Shown piece by piece: positions 1 through 9,400 of a stretch of DNA of 42,269 nt (positions within the stretch are counted from its first letter, which is position 1; each line of letters begins with the position of its first letter). This stretch comes from an uncultured Prevotellaceae bacterium (GTDB taxonomy: Bacteria > Bacteroidota > Bacteroidia > Bacteroidales > Bacteroidaceae). The position numbers and the translations under genes are program-made. The stretch is from positions 1 through 42,269 of the forward strand of contig CACZCT010000012.1 of the NCBI GenBank assembly GCA_902779745.1. The letters are read 5' to 3'. The notes beneath the pieces were generated by a model that was given only the letters and a program-made list of their open reading frames with translations, was not told the origin of the DNA and ran no database searches.

Positions 1-2268
1 CTGCAGGCCGTCATACTGGGGTTTCACACCAAGGATATACTGCGAGATAGTCAACCACATCCATGCCGCCGTACCTGTCAGCCATGAGTTCTTACCCTCG
101 CCGGGCTTTGCCGCATCCTTACCTGCCACCATCTGACAGTTGACATATGGTTCTACCTTATGCAGCGTCTGGTATTTCTCCTCGACATATGAGGGGAGAA
201 TCTTGGCATAGTGGTTCCACGCATCATTACCGCGACCAGCCATACACTCACCGATGATGACCCACGGGTTGTTGTGGCAGAAGATACCGGCATTCTCCTT
301 GTAGCCCTCGGGATAGCTGGAAATCTCACCATACTCATAGACATACTTTGTGAAGGCAGGATTGTTGAGAACCATACCATGTTCGCACTCCAGATATTTT
401 TTGCAGGAGTCGAGACTCTTGGCTACCATGCCGTCCTCGGCACCGATCTGTGCCATTGTACACCAGCCCTGTGACTCAATAAAGATTTTCGCTTCCTCAC
501 ACTCGTGAGAGCCGATCTTGTTGCCGAAGAAGTCGTAGGCACGGAGGTACCATTCACCGTCCCAGCCGTCTTTCTTCACAGCGGCAACCATCGCGTCGAT
601 GGCAGTCTGCATACGCTTGGCTTCCTCGGAGTACTCGGAGTTCTCTGAGTTCTCTGAGAGTTTCTTACACAGTGCCACATACTCCTTTGCCGTCACTACG
701 AAGAGACCGGCAATCATCAGTGACTCTGCCTTCGAGCCTTCACTTTTGTTCTCTGTCGTTTGGAAACTCTCGTTGGGATCCCATGAGAAGCAGTTGAGGT
801 TCAGACAGTCGTTCCAGTCTGCACGTCCAATCAAGGGGAGCATGTGAGGACCGAGGTTATTGATGACGTGGTTCATTGACACTTTCAGGTGCTCGAAGAG
901 GGTTACCTCAGAACCGGGTTGGTTATCGAAGGGCACCATCTCGTCGAGGATAGAGAAGTCGCCAGTCTCCTTGATATAAGCTACGGTACCGAAGATAAGC
1001 CAGCAGGGGTCATCGTTGAAGCCTCCGCCGATATCGTTGTTGCCACGCTTGGTGAGGGGCTGATACTGGTGGTAGCAGCCGCCGTCGGGAAACTGTGTCG
1101 AGGCGATGTCTATGATACGCTGACGGGCGCGGGGAGGTATCTGGTGGACGAAGCCCACGAGGTCCTGATTGGAATCGCGGAAGCCCATGCCGCGTCCCAC
1201 GCCGCTCTCAAAGAAAGAAGCACTTCGTGAGAAATTAAAGGTTACCATACACTGGTACTGGTTCCAGATGTTCACCATGCGGTCGAGTTTGTCGTTGCCC
1301 GTCTTCACCTTATATATATTAAGGAGGGCATCCCAGTACTCGCAGAGTTCGGCAAAGGCCTTGTCCACCTTCGCTGTGGTGTCGAGCTTGTTGATGATGG
1401 TGTGCGCCTTCTCCTTGTTGATGACCTGCAGAGCAGCAAACTTCTTGTCCTGCTCGTTCTCCACGTAGCCCAGCAGGAAGACAAAGTCCTTCGACTCGCC
1501 TGGCTTCAGCTCCATCTCGATATAGTGGGAGGCGATAGGACTCCAGCCGTGTGCATGACTATTACGGGGTTTCCCTTCCATGACGGCATCGGGGTTGGCA
1601 AACTCGTTATACAGTCCCACGAAAGTTTCACGGTCGGTATCGAAACCCTGTATCTCTGTATTCACATAATAGAATGCATAGTGGTTGCGGCGCTCGCGGT
1701 ATTCTGTCTTGTGGTAGATGGTACTTCCTTCTATCTCCACCTCACCTGTTGAGAAGTTACGCTGGAAGTTCTCCATATCGGTAGCAGCATTCCACAGACA
1801 CCACTCCTCGAAAGAGAACAGTTTCAGTTTCTTTATCTCGTTGCTCTGGTTCGTCAGTGTCAGCTTCTGCACTTCTGCCCACGTCTTCAGCGGTACGAAA
1901 AACAGAACACTTGCCTCAACGCCGTTCTTGCGACCGGTAATGCGCGTGTAACTCATGCCGTGACGGCACTCGTAGAAGTCGAGGGGAGTCTTGCAGGGTT
2001 TCCATCCCGGATTCCAGACGGTACCGCCGTCGTTGATGTAGAAATAGCGTCCGCCATTGTCCATCGGCACGTTATTATAGCGATAGCGTGTGATGCGACG
2101 GAACTTCGCATCCTTGTAGAAGGAATAGCCGCCGGCGGTGTTAGAAATGAGTGAGAAAAAATCCTCGTTACCCAGATAATTAATCCAAGGCCAAGGGGTC
2201 TTCGGATCTGTGATGACATACTCACGGTGTTGGTCGTCAAAATGACCGTAACGTTTTTGTTGTTCCAT
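1..2268 (-). CDS. GH94 cellobiose phosphorylase, C-terminus cut by window edge
   Basis: Cytosolic enzyme that splits cellobiose with phosphate to glucose 1-phosphate and glucose. The 756 codons read without interruption from ATG at 2268 to the window edge. The N-terminus ([56 protein letters not shown]) closely resembles what I recall of characterised cellobiose phosphorylases rather than chitobiose or cellodextrin enzymes. The ADWND motif near residues 483-487 holds the general-acid aspartate of the family. There is no signal peptide, as expected for an intracellular phosphorylase. Family members are about 810-820 residues, so roughly 55-65 are missing to the left. It lies 25 nt behind the acyl-CoA synthetase gene, so probably the third gene of a minus-strand operon. 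A low-complexity [11 protein letters not shown] stretch (coded around 625-660) is a repeat insertion shared with other genes here. Confidence 0.93.
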   Translation of the reverse strand, partial: MEQQKRYGHFDDQHREYVITDPKTPWPWINYLGNEDFFSLISNTAGGYSFYKDAKFRRITRYRYNNVPMDNGGRYFYINDGGTVWNPGWKPCKTPLDFYECRHGMSYTRITGRKNGVEASVLFFVPLKTWAEVQKLTLTNQSNEIKKLKLFSFEEWCLWNAATDMENFQRNFSTGEVEIEGSTIYHKTEYRERRNHYAFYYVNTEIQGFDTDRETFVGLYNEFANPDAVMEGKPRNSHAHGWSPIASHYIEMELKPGESKDFVFLLGYVENEQDKKFAALQVINKEKAHTIINKLDTTAKVDKAFAELCEYWDALLNIYKVKTGNDKLDRMVNIWNQYQCMVTFNFSRSASFFESGVGRGMGFRDSNQDLVGFVHQIPPRARQRIIDIASTQFPDGGCYHQYQPLTKRGNNDIGGGFNDDPCWLIFGTVAYIKETGDFSILDEMVPFDNQPGSEVTLFEHLKVSMNHVINNLGPHMLPLIGRADWNDCLNLNCFSWDPNESFQTTENKSEGSKAESLMIAGLFVVTAKEYVALCKKLSENSENSEYSEEAKRMQTAIDAMVAAVKKDGWDGEWYLRAYDFFGNKIGSHECEEAKIFIESQGWCTMAQIGAEDGMVAKSLDSCKKYLECEHGMVLNNPAFTKYVYEYGEISSYPEGYKENAGIFCHNNPWVIIGECMAGRGNDAWNHYAKILPSYVEEKYQTLHKVEPYVNCQMVAGKDAAKPGEGKNSWLTGTAAWMWLTISQYILGVKPQYDGLQ
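625..660 (-). repeat. Dispersed repeat family A, copy in GH94 gene
   Basis: On the coding strand this is a run of near-identical 9-base units built on GAGAACTC, ending in CTCCGAGTACTCCGAG and encoding [11 protein letters not shown]. Nearly the same DNA occurs in the GH2 gene (21455-21486) and the alpha-2-macroglobulin gene (11591-11619). It is in frame and does not interrupt the enzyme. Confidence 0.7.
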
Positions 2269-2293
2269 ATTCTTTATCCTTTAATCATAAAGT

Positions 2294-4357
2294 TTAATTT
2301 TTATCGATGAGAATTCTTGCATCTACAGCTACCACTTCATTGGCATCCGCCAGGAGCGGATTGATGTCAATTTCCTTGATCTCCGTGGCAAAGCGGAGGA
2401 GGGTGGAGAGACGCACGATGATCTCGGCATATTTCTGTTCGTTGATGCCCTGTTGTCCGCGCGTACCTTTTAATATTTTATAGCCTCTTAGGGAACGGAT
2501 CATCGAATAAGCCTCGGCATAACTCAACGGCGCAAGACCGCTCTGTACGTCTTTCAGTACCTCGACGAAGATACCACCCAAGCCGCAGAGGACGACATGT
2601 CCGAAGCGTTCTTCGTACTTCGCACCGATGAAGAGCTCGGTGCCCTTCAGCATCTTTTGTACCATGATACCTTTTGCATCCTCGATTTTCATCATCCGTT
2701 CATACTCCAACGCAAGATGCTCGGGAGTACGGATGTTCAGAGTCACACCACCCACGTCGCTTTTATGCACAGGTCCTACTACCTTTGCCACGACAGGATA
2801 GCCCACCTTCTGGGCAAAGGCAATGAGTTCGTCCTTGTCTGCGCTAACCTGTTCGGGTACCATAGGAATACCGGCACAGGAGAGGACTTTACGAACGGTG
2901 TCGGGGGGCAGATAGCCGTTGCTGTCGATACCAAGGATGATTTTATTCAGACGTGGAATGTCAATACCATAGAGTTGTACCTCAGGTGGAGCCGGCGGTG
3001 GTGTCCGCATGATCTGTGACAAAGCCGTGGCAAGCGTCACCTCGTCTGAGAAGTTGACATGTCCTTTCTCCAGAAATTCCGCTACCTCCGGACCTGCCGT
3101 ATGAAGACTGGGCAGGATGGGGAAGATTGGTTTTTTGCATACCTGTATCTTCTGGTGCAATACATCGTATGCCTGATAGAGGGTGGTCAGTCCTGGGGTT
3201 CCGTAAATGACGGCGATGGCATCAATATTCTCAAAACGTCTCTCACAATAGTCGATGGTGATCCCCAATTGTTCCGGTGTTCCTGTGGCTAGGATGTCAA
3301 TGGGATTCGCCACACTAGAGCCAGGGAATAATTGTGTCTTGAGTTCCTCAGCAGCAGCCCCTTCCAATTTAGGTACCTCCAGCCCACCTTTCGACAACGC
3401 ATCCGTCAGCATCACGCCAGGTCCACCGGCATGGGTGACGATAGCAAAGCGTTTTCCGGTCAATGGCGGTAAGGTAAAGATACACCCCACCGTCGTCAGT
3501 TCCTCCCTGGAATGACAGCGTACAATGCCAGCCTTACGAAATAGCGCTTCTACGGCAGAGTCGCTGGAGGCGATGGCACCTGTATGGCTCGATGCCGCAC
3601 GACTGCCGCTCTCACTGCTTCCTGCCTTGATGGCAGCGATGCGACAGCCCTTCTTGATGAGGGAACTGGCATGGAACAGCAGTTTGTCGGGGTTGGAGAT
3701 GTTCTCTATATAAAGTAGTTTGACGTGTGAGTCTGTTTCTGGATTGAAGCGCTCGTCCATAGATTGCAGCACATCCTCGATACCGATCTGCTTGCCGTTG
3801 CCGATAGACCATACCGAGTTAAACTGTAATCCCTTGATGACGGCACTCTCCAGGATAAAGACGGCAGTGGCTCCTGAGCCGCTGACGAAGTCGACACCCT
3901 GTGGATGGAGCTTGGGAATGGGTTTGGTGAACACACTATGGTGGTTGCGGTTCAGCAGTCCGATACAGTTTGGACCGATCAGTGCCGCCCCGTATTGCTC
4001 GCAGGTGTCTAGGATACGCTGCTCCATCTCTGCACCTGCCTTGGTCTCCTCGCCAAATCCGGCAGAGATAATAATGAATGCCTTAGTCTGCTTCTCTCTC
4101 GCCAACAACGCTACGGTATCAGGACAGAATTTTGCTGGGATGACAAGGACGGCCAGTTCTGTGGGAGGCAGTTCCTGGACATCATGAAAAACTTTGATGC
4201 CCTGTACCTCATCTTCTTTGGGGTTGACGATACGCAGAGTACCTTGATAGTCACCTTGCAGAATGTTGCGTACGATAGCACCTCCTGGTTTGTGGACATT
4301 GTTTGAACCACCTATAATGGCGATGGACTTAGGCTCTAGCAGTTCTCGATTAATCAT
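2294..4357 (-). CDS. ADP-forming acyl-CoA synthetase (acetate-CoA ligase type), fused alpha-beta
   Basis: Cytosolic enzyme of the acyl-CoA synthetase (NDP-forming) superfamily, which converts acyl-CoA, ADP and phosphate to acid, CoA and ATP. The 687 residues hold a CoA-binding Rossmann domain (1-145, with IAIIGGSNN and GPNCIGLLN), two succinyl-CoA-ligase-like domains (about 150-450) and a C-terminal ATP-grasp domain (about 480-687). The phosphohistidine of the alpha part is H258 in SSHTGA; the shuttle histidine of the beta part is H531 in VHKSDVGGV. Both catalytic histidines are therefore present. The start codon overlaps the stop of the upstream 199-aa gene (ATGA at 4354-4357), implying translational coupling, and the GH94 gene follows after 25 nt. 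The acyl substrate (acetate, propionate, branched-chain or aryl acids) cannot be decided from sequence. Confidence 0.9.
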   Translation of the reverse strand: MINRELLEPKSIAIIGGSNNVHKPGGAIVRNILQGDYQGTLRIVNPKEDEVQGIKVFHDVQELPPTELAVLVIPAKFCPDTVALLAREKQTKAFIIISAGFGEETKAGAEMEQRILDTCEQYGAALIGPNCIGLLNRNHHSVFTKPIPKLHPQGVDFVSGSGATAVFILESAVIKGLQFNSVWSIGNGKQIGIEDVLQSMDERFNPETDSHVKLLYIENISNPDKLLFHASSLIKKGCRIAAIKAGSSESGSRAASSHTGAIASSDSAVEALFRKAGIVRCHSREELTTVGCIFTLPPLTGKRFAIVTHAGGPGVMLTDALSKGGLEVPKLEGAAAEELKTQLFPGSSVANPIDILATGTPEQLGITIDYCERRFENIDAIAVIYGTPGLTTLYQAYDVLHQKIQVCKKPIFPILPSLHTAGPEVAEFLEKGHVNFSDEVTLATALSQIMRTPPPAPPEVQLYGIDIPRLNKIILGIDSNGYLPPDTVRKVLSCAGIPMVPEQVSADKDELIAFAQKVGYPVVAKVVGPVHKSDVGGVTLNIRTPEHLALEYERMMKIEDAKGIMVQKMLKGTELFIGAKYEERFGHVVLCGLGGIFVEVLKDVQSGLAPLSYAEAYSMIRSLRGYKILKGTRGQQGINEQKYAEIIVRLSTLLRFATEIKEIDINPLLADANEVVAVDARILIDKN

Positions 4358-4953
4358 ACGATGACGATGGATTTGACAGGATAGGTCACGATTATGGATT
4401 CTGGGAAGAAATAGCCTAGTTTCAACACATGCTTGATGGGAGTACCGTCGGCTACGTCGGCTCCATCCTCCTCTTGGTCTAGCTCTTTGTCGAACTTACC
4501 ATTAATAGGACCGTGTACAAAATTCTCGTAATTGTCACCCTCGCTAATGATACTCACACAGGTGTTGATAAACGGCAATTGCTTGATGACGAACTGACGG
4601 ATGTCATGGCAAAGCAGGTCAACCTCCTCAATGCCTGTCAGCATGTCTTCGTCAACGGGCTTGCCTGTGGCTAACATCTTAATAAGTGGTTGTAACTCTT
4701 TTTGATAATGGCGCAGTTCATAGAGACGGCTGTTGAGTGTGACGAATTTCCTCACAGCTTCATTATATACTGTCATCTGTTCGGGAGTGAGCTTGAGGGT
4801 CGTTGTCTCTTTTGCCTTCTCCTTTTCTGCGGCAATCCTACGTCTCTTCCTTTCCTTTCGGATTCTCATAAAGGCAGTGGTACCAGCGGCTATTGCCGTG
4901 ACTCCTAAGGTGGCGAGTGTTGCCCAAGTAGACTTCTTGTTTTTCAGTTCCAT
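4354..4953 (-). CDS. Unknown 199-aa membrane-anchored protein
   Basis: I do not recognise a family. A hydrophobic segment at residues about 10-29 is followed by a strongly basic stretch (RIRKERKRRR, about 30-39), which predicts an N-terminal anchor with the rest in the cytoplasm by the positive-inside rule. Residues 40-140 look largely helical, 155-169 are acidic (KELDQEEDGADVADG), and the C-terminus is hydrophobic and beta-like (SIIVTYPVKSIVIV). It is the first gene of the minus-strand operon, has its own Bacteroidetes-type -7 box 24 nt upstream, and its stop overlaps the start of the acyl-CoA synthetase. That overlap is the main support that it is real. Function unknown. Confidence 0.75.
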   Translation of the reverse strand: MELKNKKSTWATLATLGVTAIAAGTTAFMRIRKERKRRRIAAEKEKAKETTTLKLTPEQMTVYNEAVRKFVTLNSRLYELRHYQKELQPLIKMLATGKPVDEDMLTGIEEVDLLCHDIRQFVIKQLPFINTCVSIISEGDNYENFVHGPINGKFDKELDQEEDGADVADGTPIKHVLKLGYFFPESIIVTYPVKSIVIV

Positions 4954-4977
4954 AGATCCTTAGTTTATATTCTGCCA

Positions 4978-4985
4978 CAAAGATA
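4978..4985 (-). promoter_or_regulatory. Bacteroidetes-type -7 promoter box for the minus-strand operon
   Basis: The minus strand reads TATCTTTG, matching TAnnTTTG, 24 nt before the ATG at 4953. The -33 element is not convincing. It lies only about 22 bp from the oppositely directed -7 box of the MATE gene, so the two divergent promoters share DNA. Confidence 0.6.
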
Positions 4986-5007
4986 ATGATTTTTCTGGAA
5001 AATACAT

Positions 5008-5015
5008 TAACTTTG
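5008..5015 (+). promoter_or_regulatory. Bacteroidetes-type -7 promoter box for the MATE gene
   Basis: TAACTTTG matches TAnnTTTG and lies 9 nt before ATG 5025. That leaves almost no leader and rules out the in-frame ATG at 4986, which would sit upstream of the promoter box. Confidence 0.6.
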
Positions 5016-5024
5016 CAAAAGAAA

Positions 5025-6338
5025 ATGAATCCAAAAGACCACCAAATACTACGAATCGCCCTTCCGGCTATCGTGACAAACCTCACCATTCCCCTCTTGG
5101 GGCTGGTCGATACGGCTATTGTGGGACACATGGGTGATGCTGCCTATATCGGTGCTATTGCCGTGGGTTCGATGATCTTCAGTCTGGTGTATTGGGTGTT
5201 TGGGTTTTTACGGATGGGTACCAGTGGGATGACGGCACAGGCACGGGGCAGGCGTGACATGAAGGAGGTCATGCGGTTGCTGATGCGCTCGTTATTGGGA
5301 TCAATGGTTATCGCCCTGACGGTTATCGTTTTCCAATACCCCTTGCGTGAGATGATGCTATGGTTGATAGCACCGACAGCGGATGTGCGTTCCTTGTCCG
5401 TCACCTATTTCAATATTGTGGTGTGGGGAGCTCCTGCTGTCTTAGGCCTCTATTCCCTTGGTGGTTGGTTTATCGGGATGCAAAACTCCAGAACACCGAT
5501 GCTTATTTCCATCATGCAGAATGTGGTGAATATCCTTGCCTCTTTGTCGTTGGTCTACGGCTTGGGAATGAAGGTCGAGGGTGTTGCTCTGGGAACCGTC
5601 ATAGCCCAGTATGCGGGATTGTTTGCTGCTGTTGGGTTGTGGTGGCGGTATTATCGCCGTCTGTCACTTGGAAAGGTGTTACTGGTGAAGGAGAAATTTG
5701 TTGACTGGCTGGTCTTCTTTCGTGTTAATCGTGATATCTTCTTACGCACCCTTTTCCTGGTTGCAGTCAATCTTTATTTTACTTCGGCAGGAGCACGGCA
5801 GGGAGCTGTTATCCTTGCGGTGAATACCTTGTTGATGCAACTTTATCTCTTCTTCTCCTATTTCATGGATGGTTTTGCCTATGCTGGTGAAGCTTGGGGT
5901 GGACGATACTGGGGGGCTCAAGACATGGTGGCTTTCCGAGAGGTCGTCAGACGGCTGTTTGTCTGGGGAACTGCAATGGTATTGTTGTTTACGCTTGTCT
6001 ATGTGGCAGGCGGTATGCCTTTTATGCAACTATTGACGGATGAGTCGAATGTGGTGGAAGCCTCCCGTGACTATGTATGGTGGGCTTATCTGATTCCTAT
6101 TGTAGGTGTTGCTCCTTTTATTTGGGACGGTATCTTCATAGGTATCACTGCCACTCGTGATATGCTGGTCTCATCATGTATTGCGGCAATGGTGTTCTTT
6201 ATCGGTGTAACAGGCTTGATGGGACAAATGGGGAATCATGGGTTGTGGCTTTCGATGATTCTTTATCTTGCTACTCGTGGTATCGTTCAGACGTATCTGT
6301 ATCACGAACAGATTCTACGAAAACCTAAATCTCGTTAA
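5025..6338 (+). CDS. MATE-family efflux transporter, DinF subfamily
   Basis: Inner-membrane cation-coupled multidrug/toxin antiporter. About 437 residues with some 12 hydrophobic helices in two homologous halves, the usual MATE size. The N-terminal part (RIALPAIVTNLTIPLLGLVD, then TAIVGHMGD) and the following FLRMGTSGMTAQARG are typical of the DinF branch. I chose ATG 5025 because a TAnnTTTG box lies between it and the earlier in-frame ATG at 4986. It is probably monocistronic: the next gene has its own promoter and no obvious terminator lies between. The exported substrate is unknown. Confidence 0.92.
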   Translation: MNPKDHQILRIALPAIVTNLTIPLLGLVDTAIVGHMGDAAYIGAIAVGSMIFSLVYWVFGFLRMGTSGMTAQARGRRDMKEVMRLLMRSLLGSMVIALTVIVFQYPLREMMLWLIAPTADVRSLSVTYFNIVVWGAPAVLGLYSLGGWFIGMQNSRTPMLISIMQNVVNILASLSLVYGLGMKVEGVALGTVIAQYAGLFAAVGLWWRYYRRLSLGKVLLVKEKFVDWLVFFRVNRDIFLRTLFLVAVNLYFTSAGARQGAVILAVNTLLMQLYLFFSYFMDGFAYAGEAWGGRYWGAQDMVAFREVVRRLFVWGTAMVLLFTLVYVAGGMPFMQLLTDESNVVEASRDYVWWAYLIPIVGVAPFIWDGIFIGITATRDMLVSSCIAAMVFFIGVTGLMGQMGNHGLWLSMILYLATRGIVQTYLYHEQILRKPKSR

Positions 6339-6343
6339 AGGAC

Positions 6344-6374
6344 TTGGTCGTTCTATATATTTCTGTTATCTTTG
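6344..6374 (+). promoter_or_regulatory. Promoter of the alpha-2-macroglobulin-like gene
   Basis: TTG at 6344-6346 and TATCTTTG at 6367-6374 are separated by 20 bp, matching the Bacteroidetes -33/-7 layout. It excludes a start upstream of ATG 6402. Confidence 0.6.
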
Positions 6375-6401
6375 CGTAGTAAAACTAAAAACAGATGCGA
6401 T

Positions 6402-9400
6402 ATGAACAAGAAAATTCTGACTATTATTGCAATAATCATGTTGATACCTATGTGGATATTCGGACAAGACTATCGTTCTTTGTGGAAACAAGTTCGGGAC
6501 GCTGAAGATAAAGACCTTCCCCAGACAGCGATTACCCATCTGGCAACCATAGAAAAGAAAGCCCGGAAAGAGGCTGTCTATGGACAGTTGTTAAAAGCCT
6601 CGCTATACCGTGCCCGTATGCAGGCGGAGGTGGCTCCCGATTCCTTGAAGCCTTCCGTGGAACGACTGGTTCAGGAGGCTAAAAAAGAGAAGAATGTGGC
6701 ATTGCGTGCAGTCTATGCTACAGTCCTCTATCGGGTATATAAGGAAAACCAGTCGCTTGTTGACGATGCTGTTGCCATGGAAAAGATTTGTGAGGAGTAT
6801 CGCACCATCGCCCTTGCGTCTCCAGAGGAGTTGGGAAAGGTGAAGAATGCTCTCTACGAGCCTTTTGTGGAGAAAGAGAAAGACAGCTATATCTATAATG
6901 ACGACCTGCTTCATCTCATCGGAATGGAGTTTGGTGCTTGGCAGTGGATGCATGACTATTACGAGAAGACCGGTAACCGTCGTGCCGCTTGTCTGACCGC
7001 TCTTGCCGTTCTGGAAGAGGGGAAGGGTGATCATTTGGAGAAACTCCATGAGAGTAACTATATCCGTCAGTTGGACTCCCTCATCAATAAATACGGTGAT
7101 CTGGATGAGGCTGGTGAGGTGGCTTTGGAGCGTTATGCCTATATGCGTGACAATACGACTGCCACTGCTGCGGAGGAAGTGGCCTGGCTGGATCAGGCGA
7201 TAGCCAAGTGGAGCAATTGGAAGAGAATCAGTCAGTTGAAAAATAACCGCATGAACCTGATAACTTCCAAGTTCTATGCGAGCATTCCATACCGTGTCCA
7301 GATGACAAACAGGGAACAGATGATCAAACTGAGTGGGTTGCGCCATCTGTCGTCACTCACTATGCGTGTCTATCGTACGAGACTCCAGGGTGACCATAAG
7401 ATGAACATCGGCAACAAGAAAGACTTGGATAAGGTGATGGCGGATGCCGTAGAGGTAAAGGAAGCTTTCCAGAAACGTAGCTTTTCTCCTTATGAGGAGT
7501 ATGAGGTGTTTGAGGACTCTGTCCCGTTGATAGGACTGCCTAATGGCATCTATTTGTTGGAGTTTTCCACAGAACCGAAGACTGCCGTTTCCCGTGTCCT
7601 TTATAATGTGACGAACCTGCGTGTTCTTGCCACAGGCAGACAAGAGGCGGATATGCGATATGTGGTCGTTGATGCCGTCACGGGACAGCCTGTGAATGGT
7701 GCGAAAGTACAGATAGAGATATCCCGTTACGACAACAAGAATGATCGGAAGACGCTGACGACGAATGACGCCGGTGAGGCGAACTATGTCTTTACCAAAG
7801 GAACGTGGCATAGTATCTATGTTTATACAGACGATGACAAGGCCTGTCCTTCCATCAATTCCGGTGATAACTTCAATTTCAATGATAATAATGACAGACG
7901 GGAGTCTACGATGATCTATACCGACCGTGCCATCTATCGTCCGGGACAGCAGGTACACATGGCAGCCATTATCTATGCGAGGGAGAACTATATCGAGCAT
8001 TCCGTTGTAGCCGACAAGAATGTGACGGCACAGTTGCGTGATGCCAATTATAAGGTGGTGGCAGAGGAAAAGCTGACTACCGATGAGTTTGGTAAGTGCT
8101 CGACGACATTCACGTTGCCGAAAGGATTGCGGAACGGGAATTTCAGTATCCGTCTGAATGGTGAGTCAAAATCCTTCCGGGTGGAGGAATACAAACGTCC
8201 GACCTTCGAACTGTCGTTCTCAGAATATAAAGAGTCCTACAAAGCAGGAGACACCATTACTGTGCAAGGTAAGGCTTTGAGTTATGCTGGAGTACCTGTT
8301 CAGGATGCCGAGGTGGAGTACACTGTCCGTCGCCGTGTCGCCTATTGGTGGCTGAGCTATTCCTGGTATTGGGGAGCAGGCTATTATGGTCGCGGTACCG
8401 AGAAAGAGGATATTTATGAAGGGGAGACGACAACCAAGGATGACGGTACCTTCGAGGTGAAGATGCCGATGTTACTGCCTGACGATGGTCATACCCCGAT
8501 GTTCTATAACTTTGAGGTGGAGGTTAACGTGACCGATCAGGCTGGAGAGACACATACTGGTACGAAGAGCCTGCCATTAGGCACAAGGTCGACATCACTC
8601 TCCTGTAATTTGTCCCAGCGCATCCGTATTGACCAGATGAAGCCTGTCACGTTCTATCGTCGTAATGCCGCAGGCAGTGATATAGCCGGTACGGTTCGCT
8701 ATCGTATCGATGGAGGTGCATGGAAAGAGTGTGCAGCTAATTCTCAAGTCTCAATTCCCAATGCTCAATTAAAGTCAGGGGAACATCGTCTGGAGGCTGC
8801 TTGTGAAGGCGACTCAATCGATATGAAGTTCGTGTTGTTCAGTCTGGATGACAAGAAACCGGCAATAGAGACCAAGGACTGGTTCTATATCAGTGACAGC
8901 CAGTTCAAGGACGGGAAACAGCCTGTTACCGTACAGGTAGGCTCTTCTGATCCTGATCTGTATATTGCCTATGAGATAATCTCTGGTACGAAGGTACTGG
9001 AAGAGGGCTTCATCCGTGAGAACCGCTCTTTGTGGAACAGGAAGTTCACTTATAAAGAGGAGTATGGCAACGGTTTGCTCTTGGTCTTCGCCTGGGTGAA
9101 GAATGGTATAGCCTATAAACATGCTGCCACCATTACCCGTCCTGTTACTGACAAGCACCTGAAACTGCAGTGGGAGACCTTCCGTGACCGTCTGAAACCC
9201 GGTCAGCAGGAGGAGTGGAAACTGAGCATCAAGGATAAGGACGGAAAACCGGCTCAGGCGCAGTTGTTGGCAGTTCTTTATGACAAGAGCCTTGACCAGC
9301 TTGCCTCCCATTACTGGGGACTCTATCCCAGTATGTGGATACCATTGCCTTCTACCTCATGGACTACAATGAGTTTTAGCGGTACATCGGCAAGCGGTCA

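Noticed and set aside
4986-5024. Longer start for the MATE gene at 4986.
   Set aside because: The TAnnTTTG box at 5008-5015 lies inside this extension, and residues before MNPKDHQ do not fit the family.
6603-7346. Minus-strand frame suggesting a second gene in the macroglobulin N-terminal region.
   Set aside because: It is the shadow of a continuous plus-strand coding region with normal domain content.
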